Counted from the stretch's first letter, positions 41,821 to 55,113 are shown. The stretch is DNA of 64,000 nucleotides from Trema orientale (GCA_002914845.1 JXTC01000665.1:11101-75100), one strand, 5' to 3'. Notes: generated by a model from the letters alone, not told the origin. Program-made: numbers and translations.

Positions 41821-44800
41821 TAGTGTATCTTTTCATAAGAGATCCCATCATTAAAAATCAAAAGAGAACACCCAGGGGAAAAAAGAAATAAACTGTTTCC
41901 CGAATTCTTATTTGTTGGTGGTCAATTCAACTAGCAATGATAAAAATTCTCCTTCTGGAAAACACATGCAGCTTTTGGACAAACCAAAAAAAAAAAAAAA
42001 AACATAAGTGTGACTCTCAATTACAACACTTGACTTGAAACCCATAGTGATCAAAATTACTTTAAAAAAAAAAGAAAGAAAAGAAAAAGATCGAGTATAA
42101 TTGAGAGGCTTATCTTTTTCAGATGACCCTGAGTACTGAAAACACAAAGTAGTGATTCTCTTACATATTGATTGGGCTTAAAATATAGATCCATAGAAAT
42201 CAAGAGAAAATGACATGGAGAGGCCAAAATGACTTTTTTCGTGCGTTTTTGTGCAAAATGATATTTTAAGAATGTCAAAGACTTCTTAATCATAAGTCAA
42301 GAGCTTTTTAGCCATGAAAATTATTATTTAGGACTAATAAAGTGGGGTTTAATTAATGACCTCTGCTTATTACAAATTAAAGGAAAATACCTACTACTAC
42401 CCAATCCCTACCCCATCCCATTAGAGATAATAGGTTTTTACGCTTACTCTTAGTGTGACTCTTCCAGGTAGTGGCTACTCTTACCACTTGAGCTAACCTA
42501 CTTCGTCAACCAATCATGACGTCTTTGATACTCCTAAAACATCATTTTTGAAAAATGGGCAAAAAAGTCATTTGGCCCGAATTAGTCTTGTCCATGTCAT
42601 TTTATCTGGAAACCAACGTTATTCACTCTAATTTGAATAAAAAGGATAATTAGGTTTTCATATTTTGACTTTTGCTAAGTATTAATTTATTTCGGTGTAA
42701 ATGACGTTGGCCTATTTTGTCCCAAATGTCAGAAAAATAGTCTCATTTTGACCCCTTTTTCCAAACGACATTAACGATATTGCTGACCCCTTCACCCAAA
42801 CTTTTGCTATGTGTACACATTGCCCCTAAGTAATTGATCTTTTTATTTTTCGCTCTGGAACCTAAGTAATTAGCTTTGGCCTATTTTGCTCCATTTACAA
42901 TAACAAAATAAATAAATAAAGGAAAGAAAGTTATCCAAAGAAATGACTATTTAATACAAAAACTCTCTATAGTCTAACTCAATTTGTAAAATTAATCTTC
43001 AACTCATTTTTTGAGACTAAATCCCCCCTAGTATTAGAGAATTTGGATTTTGTCATTCCAAATTGTAACAAAAGCCTTTTGTAGTGTGAAATCAAAAAAT
43101 ATAACTGGTATTTCAGATATTATACTCATTTTTCTCACCAATTTGACGTAAGTTGTTTGTATATATTACACATATATGCTCGTTCCTAAATTATAGAATC
43201 CCTTGTAATAATCATGAACTTTACATGTTTAATAATATATTATTAATTGAATAACATATATATATTATGTAAAAAAAATCAATAACTTTTATATACCCAA
43301 GTTAAATCAAACTTTAATTTTAGTACTAAAACGGAATCCAACCCAAGTAATCATAATATAATTAAAAGTGCATAATAACTGTAATTTATTATATTTTTTT
43401 TCGAAAATTTTTTTTGACTCATTAATATAGTATAAAAAGAGTAAAAAAAAAAATCTTATTTGAATGTTTAAAGTTTGTGTAAGAGCGATGACAACTAGCA
43501 CTAGTCAGTGACCAATGGAAATCAATGGTTTAGAGAATGAGCCATCTAGTCAATTATTATATGCAATGGAAGCCATTGAAAAATGCAAAATCTTCTATTT
43601 TTCCAGTAAGTTTTTTATAATTTCTAAATTAGGGGAAAAAAAGAGACGAGAAATTCTAGAATAAACTATATAAAATATCATTTATGCATTTTGATTTTGC
43701 GCCATCTGAAGTTTCTATTACAGATAGATGTGACATAACTAATATTCTTAATATTAGGGAGTTTTATTCTAAAAAAAAAAAAAAAGAGTTCAGTGTCAAT
43801 TTTACCAAATTAGTTGAATTTCAAGGGATTTTTGTATTAACTAGCCTAAAAACATTTATTGAAGGGGAGGACAAAACAAACGAGAAATTAAAAAAAAAAA
43901 AACAAAAACAGAGAAATAATTAGAAACATTCTCGGAACAAAGAATGAAAGTTTATAAATCGTAAGATAAAAGAACTTTGAGCTAAGAAACATTATACATT
44001 CTAACAGAAATTATATAAAGAAGATACTATCTTAATTAAACATTTTAGAAAAAAATTTACCTTTCTTTATCCTTATATTATATTTTTTTCCTTGTCTGTT
44101 CCAACTTCCGAGAATGTTCCTAATTGTGTTGTTTTTTTCTTGTTCAATTTTATCTTTAAAATTTTGCTTTCGTTTTGTCTTCCCCTTAAAAAAATTGGTT
44201 AAGGTAACTTAATTTCTTTTATCTATATATTTTTTTTTTCTTTTTGGCTATTGTAAATGGGGAGTGAGATAACTTTTGTCAAATTTAGGGAAAAGTAGAC
44301 CAAAGTTCATTATCCCAAGACAAAATATAAACTTAATAAAAGTAAAGAATAAATAGGTAATTTGTCCAAAATAGTATTCAAATGTCAAATTCTCATATGT
44401 GAGAACTAAATAGTTGCATTTTTCAACTCATTGAGTAGGCGTTACTCTTACCATCTCTAAATTTCTACAGTTGTGAATAATATAAGTTATTAATACATTG
44501 ATGATGAGCAAAATGTATTTCAACGAAGCAGATGATTGTCAATTTAAATTTTCTTTGTACCAATTATATCCACATCATGAGTCTTTTCTTTTAGGTGTTC
44601 AGGTTTAAGCTGTCTAAGTAATAGTCGAATTGGGGTACATTAATTGATCAAACCTTCCTTTACCTTTAGGTCGACTCATTATCCCTAGCGAATAGTTGGC
44701 TCAATAGTCTTTCCCAACCTCTCCTTTGTAAAATAACCTCTCATCTCTTTTCTTATTTTTTTCTTCAGATTTTTATTTCTTTATATTTATTTTTTGCCTA

Positions 44801-44899
44801 ATGTGGTGCTAAAAAACCTAAATTGCACTAATCAAGCTCAAATGGACCCAATTGAACTCAACTGTGCCGGTCGAACTCTAACTGAGATATTCTTTAAAT
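41821..44899. other. AT-rich intergenic stretch, no gene seen
   Basis: No conserved coding motif was found on either strand. It contains the foldback repeat at 43835-44215 and phrases shared between 42450-42500 and 44437-44460 (TACTCTTACCA), which may be traces of one repeat family. Confidence 0.5.
43835..44215. repeat. Foldback repeat with ~90-bp imperfect arms
   Basis: GGGGAGGACAAAACAAACGA (about 43864) and CATTCTCGGAACA (about 43927) on the left are mirrored by TTCCGAGAATGTTCC (about 44105) and TTTCGTTTTGTCTTCCCC (about 44170) on the right. The order and spacing match an imperfect inverted repeat with a spacer of about 150 bp. Probably an old MITE. Confidence 0.6.
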
Positions 44900-46455
44900 T
44901 GTGATTTCTAAATTATTTAAGGGTATAAAACTAAGACTCATTATGCCATGTATATGTGTGTCTATTAATATATGAAAGACCCATATTTTATTAAGGGCAA
45001 AATGATCATTTTATCAATTTTTGGATTAAAAATAATGGGATTTGACTAAATTCGAAATTTGAGTCAAATGAAACAATCTTGGAAAAACTAGGGTCATTTG
45101 GGAATTCATGAGGGCATGTTTGAAGGAAAAATGTTGAATATGGGCCATAATATAATTTTTAGAAGTTATTGCCAAGATATGGGCGGCTATATGGCAGCAA
45201 AACTCCAAAACCCTCCGTCTCTTTCTATTTTTCTCTCTCCCCAAAACTCTAACCCACGAACAACCCTATGCTGCTCCAAAAAGACGACCATCCAACCGTT
45301 TTCTTGTTGAGCCATAACTGGCAATCGATTGCCTATCCACCAAAACTCCTGCCACTGTAGCAATTTGGCTGAAAATCCCTCTGATTGCCGAGGATCGTGA
45401 AAAAACATTTTGGTGGTGCTATCCAGCCAGATATGACCTTGTGACTCTTCTTGTTGGATTCGTCTTGTTGTTAGCTTTTTAAAGGTTCTTATCTTGTCTC
45501 ATAACTTGCCCGAGTTGAGAAGTTGTAATTGTTGACCAATTTGAAGCTTTTATTTTATCCGATTGTTTTACAAACCCGTTTTCAGAGTGAGATTTCATTG
45601 TCATTTTTAGATTATACTCGTGAAAATATGAAGATTGGTGTATAACATGATAATGCTTATAGTTGAGCATAGAATTCGAGGCGATGAGCTCAAGAATCAC
45701 CTCATTGCGGGTTGGGTTTCGCATTGGACCCAAATTAGATAAACTATATATCTATCATAGCTATTTCTGATGCTAGGAATAGGTGTTAGGAATGCGCTCA
45801 TAACCTCATAATCACCATTTGAGGTTCTTGTGGAAAATTTGCTTTTTAAAGTAAGTGAACTTAGGCTCAGAATTGCTCCTCGACTCTTCGATCGGTTGCC
45901 TCTCATCGCTGTGAGTACTTGCTAGCTTCGTATAGTTATTACGGTGAGGTAGGAGATTCATTCACCTTATTTTAAACTATTTTTGATTATGTATGAAATT
46001 TTGAGAAAATATATACTTTGTTGATTTGGATGTCTTTTTGAGCTGTCTTATGGATTTGAAATGTTTGAGAATTGCTCTGAGATGTTTATATATGCTTTTT
46101 TTTTTTCCAAGTTTTAGTTTTGGGATTTGTGGAAAATGCGTATGTTATGTTGCTAGTTTTTCGAAAGCGAAAAATTGTTTTACATAAAAGCCAGAGGATA
46201 TTTTAGATTAGTCAAATATTCCATAGTTTTTTTTTAGTACAGTTCATATTGTATATATCATAGGATTAAATATGAAGCCCTTTTAAGCATCACGATTCAT
46301 TTAGTTAGTAGTTGGGCTCCACCGTTGGTGTGAAGTCCATAAGTACAAAGTCCGTAAACCCATGTAGAGGTTGTACACACATGACTATATATAGTATTAA
46401 TTTCAGAGTACTTAGTTCACATATTAGTATGGGTTACTTTGGGTCGTAATGAGAC
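44900..46455 (+). mobile_element. Gypsy-like LTR, second copy (fossil)
   Basis: The layout parallels the LTR at the left edge of the window. A part near 45939 reads ACGGTGAGGTAGG, as at 174-190, then follow an AT-rich part, a TTTGGGA…GGAAAAT…TTATG section and an end near GGGTTACTTTGGGTCGTAATG that resembles GGGTTTGGGTCATGACA. No gag or pol follows, so it looks like a solo LTR. Both ends are approximate; related but clearly diverged from the first copy. Confidence 0.45.
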
Positions 46456-48309
46456 GATGTAAGTGATAGCAATCGTTTTTCTAGTCAAATTAATTAATAC
46501 CTTATTATTCCTAATATAGTTAATATTGAGATATTTGCCCTTAAAAGCAGATTTCTAATTTTACCCTTTTAGTGTAAACAACTTTCTCTTATATGCAATT
46601 ATGATATTTGCTAAATTAAATTGTCTCAGTTGAATAGTTTATTTATCTGAAAAAGATTCCATGAATTTATTTGTGTATAAAGAAATAAATATGATTAAGT
46701 GTAAATTATGGGGAGACTTGTTTTTTTATCTAAGTCTAAATTAATTAGTTCACAATATGTAAATAAAGATGGAATACTTTATTTACTAAAGAGTGTAGTG
46801 TTTGTCTATCTCAACGGGAATGATGTGTCTCAAATCATTGAAGTATCTGACTTCTGATAAAAATACTAGTACAATATAAATAAGTTATGTGTATTGAACT
46901 GGACCTGGTAATATAAAAAATTGGAGTGCCGTAACTCAATTCTTAGTATTACCACAAACTAGCTCTTTGCATGTAGATCTTAATCCTTGATGTTTGACAT
47001 GACTTGCTTTTATGGATTGTAGCCTTTTGATTTGTTAGACTAGCCTTTGTGAAATTAGAGGCGAACTCTGGCATATTGGAGATTATGGCTTATGAATTGA
47101 TGGAAATATCAAATAGTTAATGACATTATATATTAGTGCCACTTTAAGGTCTTTCAAGATTCATGGAATAATTAAATCTAAGATCTTAGTATTCACTTTA
47201 TGAATTGGTTGATAATTTTGTCTAAATAGCCATTGAGAACAAAATTATCGATAATATTTTTCCTTGATAGAAAGATGGTAACTTAAAGGTAAATATGTGT
47301 TGGAGGGGTATTACGGTAATTCCACCTATCCAACTACAACATTGTATATAGATTTTATATGTGGTATAGAATATGCTAGATGGATCGGTTAATCAAGGCT
47401 AGTTGATTAAATCACTATAAAAGGCATGACATTTAATCTAAGAGTGCAATATTGGGCCTTTAGTGCAGTGTCCCCTTTTTTAATAGTATTTATATAAATA
47501 CCATAATAAGAGTTATTATGTATTTATTATACTATTGGAACTTAGATTATTTGGATCCATTAGGTATTGTCTAGCTCAACAAAACTCATTAATTGGTTGG
47601 TGATATTTGTGAAATTAATTTCATGAAATTGTGTAAAATAATGATTCTACACAGAAGTTAGTTTTTTTATAAATAAGTTTCACGAGTTAGACATATTTAT
47701 AAAAATACACCCATAGCCCAAATTAGAGAACAAACCCAATCCTAGTTGGACTGGGATTAGTATTTTTGGGCCCCATATACATAACATATATGAGAAAAAA
47801 AACCGCACAATAACCCTAATAATGCTACACGTGAAACACAAAGGGGAGGGGGAGAGAGAGAGAATTTGGCTAAGGCTGAGAAAGAGAGGAGAAAAAAAGT
47901 TTCCTGTAATCTCAGTCTCATCTCACGTCCCGGTGTTTTGAAGGATCAAGAAGGTATTCTTGATTATTCTCCAATGAAGGATTCAACTTGGTGCCAACTC
48001 GCCTCATCGACCTAGAGTTAGAGCATAGACAAGAAGATCAAGGGTTGGAAATTTGATCACCGTCAACAAGGAGATCAAGGAGGAGCACGCTACAAGAGAT
48101 AAACTCTAATCTCATCTCTAGGGTTTATGTATCTAGATTTGATTTATATTATACGTGGTCCCGTATATAATATATGCATGTTCTATGGTTATAAAAACTG
48201 TTTTCATATAAAAATTTTAAAACTTAAATCCACTAATTTTTTCACTGGATTCATGATTTGATCATGTGTTTTCTATATTTGCATGTATGTATATTTTTTC
48301 CTAAGTGTT
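46456..48309. other. Unassigned, possibly LTR-derived DNA
   Basis: No coding motif was found. The part at 47700-48130 is GC-richer, with purine-rich runs and short GAAGATCAAGG-type phrases as in LTR or leader DNA of plant retroelements, but I could not find paired ends or a primer site. Confidence 0.3.
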
Positions 48310-50230
48310 AGGTCAATTTACTGTCAGTTAATCCTAGTATAGTTGAAGGATCGATTTCATGGAGAACTCATAACGATTTTTGACTAATCTAGTACTAAAC
48401 TAAAATAGGGTTTTTAAATAAACAAAGTAAAGACTAAAAGAAAAGTAAAAGTAAAAGTGAATAAAAGTGAGAAAGAAGATAAAAGCTAAAAATAATAAGA
48501 ATTAAACTTAGTTAAAAACTCAAACTCCACCGCTAGACAGTCTATCTATTTAATTACTGAATCCTATATTCAATTATTCATCAAATTTATTAACTATAAA
48601 TAACATATAAGCTTGATCTATCATAATCTTTTCTTAGATTTTTACTGAACAAAACAAGCTCTTTATTTATATTCTATCTATTAAACAACTTCGAACAAGT
48701 TTTTTCTGTTTTAATAGATGCATTAAGTCAAGAAAGATAGGTTGATATAGGCAATTATCTCACATGCATAGACTCTTTAATCTAGGCTATATTCTTCATC
48801 ATAATTAACCAATCAATTGGTATAATTTAGTTAATTATAATTCGTTACTAACAGAAAGATTGTCAATATAATTATAGATCAAACAATCTATCCTAGCAAG
48901 ATATCTATAATCTCTTATTCAGTTAACCACACCAAATAATACAAAATAGAAATCATAAATCATATTAGCATAAAAGAATATAAGCAACTTTGAATGAACA
49001 ATTGATTGATATAAGAGTTGAAACAATTATTTTAGCATCATGTCTAGGGTTCTGAATTCATCCTTAACTAAAAAGAAATCTAGCCTAGCACACTTAAACA
49101 AATAAATAAGGAATCCATCATGCTAGGTAAATAAAAACAAAGAGAAAACAAAGATAAAAGAGGAAGAATACTAGTTGATATTCGTGGCTTGAAGTTCTTT
49201 TACGCAGAATGATCTTCAGCCTACAAGCACTCCAGTTCTCCTTTTGATTCTCTCTTTCTATATGTTTAATATATTTCTACGAGTCTAGGTTCTCCCAAGT
49301 CTGATCCATAATGCCCTATTCATAATGTATTTAGTTTTAAGAGTGATTTGGAGTAGTAACCTGAAGTTGGAGTGTCCAAAATATGCTGAAAACTCAAAGT
49401 CGATGGCTATATGGACATCTGGCACCATGATGCCAAGAATTGGGTGTCGGCCCATTTAAGCTAAATTTTTTAGCTTTTCTCAGTTTTGTATCGTTTTCAC
49501 CCGATTTCGTCGTTTCGCCTCGTTTTAAGCTCGTTTCAGCTCATTTTTGATCCTTTATCTCCAAATTACCTACAAACATAAAAATATCATTAAAAGCCTA
49601 AAAATAATTAGAAAACTAACAAATTAATGTCGATGATTCAATCAAATCATTATCACAATTAAATACCTATCAAATTCTCCCGTACTTAACCTTTGCTAGT
49701 CCTCTAGCAAAGCTAAAAAAAAAAAAAAAAACAAAACTAGACCTAACAAAACTACCTAGCCTAGCCTAACTCAACCAAGCCTTCTAGTTTTTCATCTTAG
49801 AGAATAATAAGAGTATATGGTTCAACTTTCAATAAGCGTAGCATCGAATCCTTAGCCATTATCAAGCTAATATACTCATCAAATAATCGCACTCAGGTGT
49901 GTGTATGCAAATTTCACCAAAAATACCACTTGGTTCCTAGTCAAAGAACTATCATCATATGTTTTCTTTTCAGTACATTCTTCACTATACTGAAGGTATC
50001 TCCTGAAATCACATATCAAAGTGTCTTTACATAGGTTGTAATAGGGCCGATGGGTTACGATTCAAGAAAAGAATGTTAGGATATCAAAAAGTTTTAAGTA
50101 TTTCATAGAGTATAGACATCTAATATTTTTTAAGTAATACTTCTCACACTTCACAGAAACACATAAAACAAGGCCAAATATCATTGTATTAGGCCTATAC
50201 ATCATTTTAACCGACCTTTACAATACAACT
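48310..50230 (-). mobile_element. Retrotransposon-like noncoding DNA, antisense (fossil, tentative)
   Basis: On the minus strand, 49725-49670 reads a TTTGCTAGAGGACTAGCAAA phrase followed by TTAAGTACGGGAGAATTTG. I recall such a phrase from the noncoding part downstream of pol in some plant gypsy-group elements. The block is full of A-rich strings and has no readable protein. Boundaries and family are uncertain. Confidence 0.3.
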
Positions 50231-51219
50231 AAGAGAGATTGTCACAAAATTCTTTTAGGAGAGATAAATATTCTTTTTCATTTTCAAGAGATTGTATATA
50301 TTTTTTTAATTATTTCTTTCTTTTTCACGTCTTTCTTTTCTTTTCTTCTCTTTATTTTTTTTCTTTTTCTCTTCATCTCTTTCTATTACTAAACTTTTTT
50401 AGTACATTGAACAACTCTCTCCATTCTCTCATTTACTTTCCTTCATGAGTCTAAATATTGTCCCCACACTCATCTTTCATTCCCAACCTAGTATCTTTGT
50501 AACTCCTCCTAATATTCCTTAATCTACTACTAATTCATAGAACCAATAGTATAATATAGTGTTTAGGCTAGATAAAGATAATATGTGCCTAATCAAATGA
50601 AAAGGTTTACATGTAGCCTCATTTAAGTTAGCTAACAAAGAAAATATTCTATTATCTTCTTAGTTAGCCAACTTATGCCCATAAAAGAGGAATAAATTGG
50701 TCCAAATGGAACTGGCAATTGGTTTAGAATAAGTCGGCCCAAACTTCATTATCCTCTCAGTTTTCTGTGGGTGTTTTTGTCATTTTGAATATGCAGGAAA
50801 TATAAGTTTGCTCTAAACGACGAACGAATGAGAATAAATGATGATGATGACGCTTCAAGCAAAAAAAATAAAAAATAAAAAAAATAAAAAATGATGATGA
50901 TGATGAGGCACAGAATTGTATGACACTGATCATGTACGGGTTAATAGGGCCAAGCAGGACTAATTCGTCCATTTCCTCTTAAAAAGGAATATTCTCTACC
51001 TCATAATTCACTGAAATTGTGTGTTCCCCACTTTTGGTTATTTACAATTTCTAATGAAATAACGATCCACTCCTGGCGCAATGTTTTATAATAAAACGTA
51101 GGTTATATATGTTATTACATGGTTTATATATGCTATCCCAAATCCTACGTTAGGTTGAATCTTCACATTTCTCTTCTAGTCATAATTTCATCCCTTGATT
51201 GTCACACACACATATATAT
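50231..51219. other. AT-rich spacer, no gene seen
   Basis: A long pyrimidine tract (50280-50450) and ATG/GAT microsatellites (near 50839-50850 and 50890-50905). No coding support. Confidence 0.5.
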
Positions 51220-52289
51220 GACCATGTTTCAATAGAATTTTTTGTTTTTGTTCTATGGATAGGTACTTTGACCAAGTTGAAAATGACTTGCAATAACAAG
51301 TCATTTTTACCAATGATTTTTTAAGGATAATAATTTGGAATGGTTTTTTAAGCAATTTTTTTAATCCAAATTATTAGTATTTAATATTTTGATATACATG
51401 GTTTTTTTTTTTGAAAATATTTTAATAATGTTTTTTGAGATACACAGTTTGGTCTTTTTTATTATTTTTTTATTTTTTTAGGAATATGCACATTTTCATT
51501 TTTTATCTAATAAACGGTTAGTTAGTTATTTTTTTTGGATCAAATACACATTAATTATGATAAAAAAAACTCACGTTAGTTTATTAAAAAAATTGAAAAA
51601 TATGCAAAAGAATAATATTTTAATCAATAATAATCAAATCATTAATAAAAAAATAGTTGATTGTTTTATTAAAAAGTAATTTTTTGTAAAACACGTAAAA
51701 TGAAAAAAAAGAGAAAGAAGGTGAAAATCATGTTAATAAAACATGTAATATTATTTTAATCAATAATAAAACACATAATTTTTTGTAAAAAACTCACGTT
51801 AGTTGATTAAAAAAAATTGAAAAATATGCAAAAAATAATATTTTAATCAATAATAATCAAATCATTAATTAAAAAATAGTTGATTGTTTTATTAAAAAGT
51901 AATTTTTTGTAAAACACGTAAAATGAAAGGAAAAAAAAAGAGAAAGAAGGTGAGTAATAACTAATAACACATTTGATAGTTAATAAAAAAATATAAAAAT
52001 AATATTTTAATCAATAATTATCAAATCATTATCAAACATGGAATGAGAAGAAAAATAAAAAAAAAATAAGGGAAAGATGATTGAAAAAAAAAATGTCCAG
52101 CTCACAGGTCATAAACAGGTTGCCAATATTTTTAATCATAAATAACTTTCTATATATATATACATATTAATTAGATTTTTTTTTATAAAATCACTAATAT
52201 TATTATAACCATTAGATTAAAATCTAATGGCTTAAATTAGAATACCCATCCATGGAGCAAAAATAAAAAACTCCATTGAAACGTCACCC
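51220..52289. mobile_element. MULE-type MITE, same family as 62576-63249
   Basis: The left end reads GACCATGTTTCAATAGAA and CTATGGATAGGTAC; the right end reads ACCCATCCATGGAGCAAAAA and CCATTGAAACGTCACCC. These are inverted copies of about 48 bp and match the ends of the element at 62576-63249. AT-repeat flanks make the target duplication ambiguous. The interior carries a long direct repeat (51569-51724 and 51789-51952). No transposase. Confidence 0.75.
51569..51952. repeat. Direct duplication of ~155-165 bp inside the MITE
   Basis: Starting from CTCACGTTAG, the sequence through GAGAAAGAAGGTGA occurs twice, at about 51569-51724 and 51789-51952, with few differences. It includes the phrases AATATGCAAAA, TAATCAATAATAATCAAATC and AAAACACGTAAAATGAAA. 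Confidence 0.85.
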
Positions 52290-52317
52290 ATATATATATA
52301 TACGGTCTCAGGGTGTC

Positions 52318-52998
52318 TCTAAGGCTGCACCAAATTGGTGCAAAACATCATTTTGGTGTTAAAAATCCTCTCCAATGTAACACTATCTTTTATACTTAAT
52401 TTAGTGTAATGAATAATGGTATTACACTAAATTTGGTGTAATACTATTCAAACTTTTTTATTTTCCCAATAGCCCCCACTTTTATAACTTTTTACAAATT
52501 TGTTTCCAATATATTCTTTTTATTAACTTTTATTATCTATAATGATTTAATTTATTTCATATTTAATTTAATTTGATTATAATTTAAACTAAATAATACA
52601 AGTAATATTAATAATTATTAAAATATAATTACTCATTAAAATTCATAATCTAAAAACTTCATAATATGTAGAAAATTAATACTAAATGCCAATATAAACT
52701 AGAATTCCAACAACATTTTAGCAATATTTAATTAATTAAAAGTAATTTATTAAATTTTAGTATTGTTAATTTATTAGAATTTTTTTCCAATAATTTGCAA
52801 TAATGTGTCAAGTAATATATAGATGTAGTAGTTTGTAAAATAAATTAATTATTGAAGGACTAAAAAGATAAAACATAGAAAAAGAATATTCTTTTTAGTG
52901 TAACTTTTGGTGTAATAGGTTGGAGTTCAACTTATGAAATGATGTAAAAATTACACTATTTTGGTGCAAAAGTTATATCATTTTTAGTGTTATGGGTT
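52318..52998. repeat. MITE-like repeat with GTGTAA/GGTGCA termini
   Basis: Both ends carry inverted, partly matching phrases: TGCACCAAATTGGTGCAAAA and TTTTGGTGTTA on the left, ATTTTGGTGCAAAAG and TTTTTAGTGTTATGGGTTAG on the right. The middle is AT-rich and noncoding. Limits are approximate and no target duplication was fixed. Confidence 0.45.
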
Positions 52999-53481
52999 AG
53001 AGATGAACTCACTAACATCACTTTAACATGTAGAATACGAAGATAGTTCATATTTAGAGAAAATCTTCCTTGTGTCTTAGCGAAATACCATATTCGATAT
53101 TATGTTTCGAAGAATGTATAATGTATTTTCTTTTTTATTTTGCCAAATCAGACCAAAATTATCTCTTCTACATCTCAAACACTAGCCAGAACCAAATGCT
53201 CGGTCCTTTTTTTTTTTTTGAAATTTTTATAGTATATTGTAAATACATTTTATTACTGCATATTAAGTTAAACCTTGGGCATTTTGTATAATATTTGACT
53301 AAAGTACTTTGGGCATCTTTAGATAAAAATTGACAAAGGCAATGGAAATTCATTAGAAGGGATAAACTAAAACGTGACGCGATGTATTTTGCATTTTTAA
53401 AAAACAAATGTCAAAACTTGTATTTTACTAAAACACACAACAAACCTTTTGCATTTTCGTAAATTAACGTACATAGGTATG

Positions 53482-53488
53482 TATATAA
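53482..53488 (+). promoter_or_regulatory. TATA box candidate of the MYB gene
   Basis: TATATAA lies 150 bases before the MYB start codon, in otherwise suitable AT-rich DNA. A second TATA-like string (CATATAAAG) occurs near 53537, so the true box is not settled. Confidence 0.4.
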
Positions 53489-53637
53489 AGAGAAAGAAAC
53501 ACGAGAAAAGGACATGTTTCACAGGCACCTGCTAATACATATAAAGTATAAACAGAGCTCTCGTATCATTTTGTTATCTGTTTGTTGAAACTATTACTTG
53601 GCTCTCATATAGGAAAGAAACTACCAAAGAGGGAAAA

Positions 53638-54546
53638 ATGTCTACGGCAACATCAAGCAGTACTCAACGAGCTAAGAAAGAAACAAATAGAGGAACTTGG
53701 ACTTTAGAAGAAGACCAAAAACTTGCTCAAGTTATTGAAATTCATGGTCCAACCAAGTGGAAGTCTCTTGCTGTCAAAGCAGGTATGTATTCAGCTTATT
53801 CCTATTTATTTATTTTTTTGGCTTGGAAATAAATCATTACTCAATCCAAAAGGTTAATCAACTTTAAGTTTTTGAGACAAGTAATTTAGATTGGATTTTC
53901 ATTATGGTTTGGTTTTGATAATTGATATATATGTGTGTGTGTGTGTGACTATATTAATGCAGGTTTGAGTCGATGCGGGAAGAGTTGTAGGTTGAGATGG
54001 ATGAATTACCTTAGACCAAACATTAAGAGAGGCAACATCTCAGACCAAGAAGAGGACTTAATACTCAGGCTTCATAAACTCCTAGGAAACAGGTAATTAA
54101 TTTATAATTAAATCTTTCGTGAACACACACGCACACATATATATATATAAGTTTCAATGGAAAATATTAATCGAGGATGTTTATGAATTATTATAATTAC
54201 TAGGTGGTCACTAATTGCTGGAAGACTACCGGGTCGAACTGATAACGAGATTAAGAACTATTGGAATTCCCATTTGAGCAAGAAGATTAAGCAAATAGAG
54301 AGACCAAATAGGAGTACTACTTTAACAGCATTAGAGTCCCATTTGCCTGAGATGAACACCAAGGTGAAAGAGGCGGATAATGAGTGCCCTAAACAAATAA
54401 CCACTGAGAGCACCAACCCCAAAGGGAGTAATCATGAGAACCCAATGTCTGGTTTTCTTGGGGAAGAGCATTTGAATTTGGAGTGGAGTAATTTTCTAGA
54501 GGTGGATGAGAGTTGGTTTTGCTTTGCTGGAAATTATAACTTTTAA
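53638..54546 (+). CDS. R2R3-MYB transcription factor with bHLH-interaction motif
   Basis: A nuclear DNA-binding regulator. Exons 53638-53782, 53963-54092 and 54204-54546 join in frame to 205 residues, with GT-AG introns at the two positions usual for plant R2R3-MYB genes. R2 has Trp at 21, 41 and 61; R3 has Ile74 in place of the first Trp, then Trp93 and Trp112. Residues 80-99 fit the bHLH-binding signature DLx2Rx3Lx6Lx3R, so it should pair with a bHLH partner as WER/GL1-, TT2- or MYB5-type regulators do (epidermal cell fate, flavonoid or tannin genes). The C-terminal part is short and acidic, ending [20 protein letters not shown]. The first ATG is used and lies just before the R2 domain. The subgroup is not certain. 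Confidence 0.94.
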
Positions 54547-54900
54547 TTTTATTATTATTATTAGTGTTAGTATTTCTTTTTACTTTCTAGGTTTCCTTGT
54601 AGCTACTCATGCAAGCGCCGGAAATCCCAAATTTTAGGGTGAGCCCTTACTTTTTATGGTTATGAAAATTCCACGTTTAGATTCTTCTATTTTTCATTTC
54701 TTTTTTGAGGTTGCTTTTTAGATTCTTCTGTCCAAAAATAGTTGTAGTGTTACTCATGAATTAATCAAGACTAATGTTTCGTAACTTCTTTTCTTGTCTC
54801 GATCCTCGTTATTATTTTTTTCGAGGTTATTTTTTCCTCATTTCGGTTATTTAGATTTTGAATTAATGAAAGATATGATATTATATGCAAATGGTATGGG
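54547..54900 (+). other. Downstream of MYB, probable 3' UTR
   Basis: AT-rich DNA after the MYB stop codon, with TTTTATTATTATTATTAG directly after it. AATGAAAG-like strings may serve polyadenylation. Nothing else is recognised. Confidence 0.4.
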
Positions 54901-54904
54901 ATAT

Positions 54905-55075
54905 GTATGTGGCTATAGACAGAGATGGAGCTTAGCCACTACTTTTATGTAGATATCTTCTTAGGCTGCTCATGGGGATAAGCGCTAGGTACCTGGACTA
55001 GTGGGGCTATTGACAGAGCGGGAGAGCTAGGATTGCAATTTAGTGGGGTGTGACTTGACTAAAAATAAAAATTTT
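54905..55075. repeat. hAT MITE fragment
   Basis: ACAGAGCGGGAGAGCTAGGA, then TTTAGTGGGGTG, around 55013-55050, and AGAGATGGAGCTTAGCC near 54921 resemble the GGGGCGGAGCTAGG terminus of plant hAT MITEs, as in the elements at 25124 and 61239. No matching pair of ends or target duplication was found. Confidence 0.35.
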
Positions 55076-55113
55076 GAAATAAAATAATAATGCAAGAATT
55101 TTCTAATGTTATA

